From Gymnorhina tibicen (taxonomy: Eukaryota > Chordata > Aves > Passeriformes > Artamidae), in the NCBI GenBank assembly GCA_013399875.1, contig VXAZ01006807.1:620001-684000 (forward strand): a stretch of 64,000 bases of DNA. The letters run 5' to 3'. The number at the start of each line of letters is the position of its first letter. The first letter of the stretch is position 1. The notes under the pieces were generated by a model, which saw nothing but the letters and a program-made list of their open reading frames with translations, was not told the origin of the DNA and made no database searches. A program made the translations under genes and the position numbers. Positions 61,801 to 64,000 of this stretch are shown one piece after another.

Positions 61801-64000
61801 AATATGGCAAATGAAACAGCTCTTCCAGCAAATTCAGCAAAAGGGTTTCCCATTATCATCAAGCAGGAAAGAGCAGGGATATTCCTACATTTTGCTGTTT
61901 CACTAGGTAACTGCTTTTTGTTCATCTTCAGGCATCTGTCAAAGAAACCTAGCATTTCAAACACAATTTTTATTTCAAGATTCTTCCCTAAATTTGAACT
62001 GCTTGCATGTCACCACAATGACAATTTTATTTGTTTAATCATTCATCAAAAATACTTGATTATTTGAATCTTTCTTTCAATAAGGATAAGAGGCATGGCA
62101 CACAAAATTCCAAATTTTGCTCATTCTCCTTGCAATTATAACAATGAAAAATATTACTTAATACGACTAAGGATATCCCCTTGAAAGAAAAAAGATGAAG
62201 TTTTATTATTTGCTATTACCAGAGGGAAATTTTCTGTACAATTACAGAACTGCTCTGTAAGATGATACAAGAAGTCCCAAGACCAGTTTGGTCTAATTTC
62301 TCATTAAATGGCAGTAGTAGATGCAATAGCCCTGTAATCATCCTGTGAATACCACGTAACTCTTTTTGGAGGGTCCACGCAGATGGAATAGTCCAGGGCT
62401 GCTTTCTCTGAGGAGATTGTTGCTAGGGTCTCTCTATTTTGCCAGGCTGTTTATGGACACATGGACATCCACACAGTAGGAAAAAGAGTGTCAGAACACT
62501 TTGTGTGGGTCTCTATGCCAGCCAAAAGTCTCTGAACTTTTGCTGGTCTAGGCAAACTTTCAACCACCAGCCTACCAGCGAAAAATCAGGCTCCATTACT
62601 TACACTTCAGTACTTGTCATAGAGTTCATTAAGAAACATTTTCCTGGCTTCTGAGCAGCTCTTACCAGACCAGACTTAAAAGATCTTCTTTTGATATTTT
62701 AATTTTACATACAGACCAAGCCAAGGTTTGAATGAAAAAACTGCAGATGTCATAGTTTGGAGATAATGGACTCTGGATCCAGAGAGAAATAGAACCAAAC
62801 AAGTCCTAACATCCATTTTTACTTACATAAGCAGACAACACTTAAGGAATCCCTCTGTCCCCTCAACTGCCACCATTCTGCAGACCCAGCCATATACATA
62901 AAAGCAAAAACCCCCTAAAGCATCCTAAATGATAGCATATGTATGGTCCAGTCTTTGGAAATCAAACAGCTCCTTCAAAAGTCAGAGGGAACACCTTGTC
63001 TTCCAAGTTATCAAGATCCTTCATGAGAGTCCTTTCTCTAGTTATCCAACCACTTAATACAATAGTCTTAAAATTAAGACATCACCGAGACATCATATAC
63101 TTTTCAACACTAACTTCTGTTGTAAAATAATGTGGCAATTATCCACACCCCGGCACTCAATGCTGCTCTAAACACTGCAGGTTACGTGTCAAATAGACTA
63201 CACCTTCCAAACTGCCAGGGACCAGCAAATGACTCTGCTCTCCAAAAAGGAACTGCAAGAAGCACCCTGGCATGCCTCCCTCCATCCCCTGACGGCCATG
63301 CACAGAGTGCCCTGGTAGGATTTCACATGGCTTTAAGGCAGAAACCTCCTCTTCTGTGGGAAGAGGCTCCAGCTAAAGCCATGGCCACAGTCTTCCCAGC
63401 ATCTGTCTCAAGCTGTATTGCTTTAAGTATTTCTACTCCTATATGTGCTGGTTTGCTGCAGAATATGATGGTGTCCCCAGTATGTTTTATACCTGTTTTG
63501 AAGTTATACTTAATCCTAGTGATAAATAATACTGGCTTTACTAATACGTAGCAATTAGAAGCCCTAGCTAAGATTACCAGAGGAAAAAACAAAAAAAAGA
63601 TTTATTTACACAGGTCTAAAATGAGCAATTCCCCAATGCACTGCTTAAATAAAACCAGTTCCCATCTTTTAGCGTATGTTTACCCTAGTAATACAAGGAA
63701 AGACCAGAATTCTGCAGAGAGCAATCATGTTTTGGAAATGCCCCCGCACCACCACAGGCAAGGACAGAACCAGGAGCTGTGGTTAACAATCAGGAAAGGC
63801 TCTTCACAAGCCAGGAAAAGACTGCTGCATCCAGACCCCGCACTGGGGCTACTGACTGCAAGGAGGTTCTCAAGAAGAAAAGGGGGAAAAAATGCAGGCG
63901 GGGGAGGAAAGAAGGCAGAATGGGATCATCATGAGTTTGGCAAAAATGAAGCTCACCCACTGGGAAGATAGGGGAATATACATGCATAATTTTACATGGA
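58829..64000. other. Unique DNA without a supported gene
   Basis: A 7-bp-arm inverted repeat, AGGTGAC-CCCA-GTCACCT, lies at 60005-60022. The last kilobase has frames of 139 aa (63132-63551 plus) and 116 aa (63621-63971 plus) with no recognisable domains and overlapping minus frames. A G-rich, A-rich purine run lies at 63876-63920. No repeat family or RNA gene was recognised. Confidence 0.5.

Noticed and set aside
63132..63971. 139-aa and 116-aa plus-strand frames at the right edge
   Set aside because: Composition is unremarkable, no family is recognised, and competing minus frames lie over the same DNA.
1..64000. tRNA, rRNA, CRISPR, bacterial operon or prophage features
   Set aside because: No tRNA B-box/A-box pairs, rRNA-like stretches, spaced direct-repeat arrays or tightly packed long frames were seen. 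The sequence is vertebrate noncoding DNA.

Overview
This window looks like gene-poor vertebrate DNA, almost certainly from a bird. The clearest sign is CR1, the dominant avian LINE. Three 5'-truncated CR1 3' ends lie on the minus strand (10133-10195, 14092-14375, 56178-56375) and carry the familiar avian CR1 tail wording. A much older CR1/L3-like fragment sits near 13.3 kb. Interspersed repeats are sparse, as expected in a bird, and long AT-rich unique stretches alternate with small GC-richer patches. No operons, Shine-Dalgarno sites, tRNA or rRNA genes or CRISPR arrays are visible. Crocodilians and turtles also carry CR1, so 'bird' is strong but not absolute.

No complete protein-coding gene can be supported. 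The longest open frames (168 aa at 16822-17328 minus; 151 aa at 25829-26284 plus) are within reach of chance in 64 kb and match no family I recognise. The best exon-like object is a 186-bp phase-1/phase-1 open segment with splice signals at 305-120 on the minus strand. If real, most of the window is intron or intergenic DNA upstream of it.

Layout: 0-9 kb is unique AT-rich DNA with a (CA)10 tract. At 9.97-10.2 kb, 32 perfectly in-register pentamers abut a CR1 3' end. At 13.1-13.6 kb there are two ancient CR1/L3 pieces in opposite orientation, followed by a CR1 at 14.1 kb. The 16.8-17.3 kb stretch holds the 168-aa frame, and 18.7-19.0 kb is an AT-rich block dense in homeodomain-type cores. At 27591-28034 there is a 444-bp solo LTR of an endogenous retrovirus with a 4-bp target duplication (GTAC) and near-perfect terminal inverted repeats. 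A CpG-richer patch lies at 29.6-29.85 kb. A second, weaker LTR-like stretch lies near 39.26-39.5 kb (minus). Promoter-like motif clusters appear at 46.2-46.36, 53.08-53.37 and 57.13-57.2 kb, and a third avian CR1 at 56.2 kb.

No new multi-gene system is apparent. The most solid non-obvious findings are the solo LTR and the block-structured pentamer array with a G-quadruplex-capable core that is joined to a CR1 tail. Everything labelled promoter, exon or conserved element is inference from motifs and needs alignment or transcript data.
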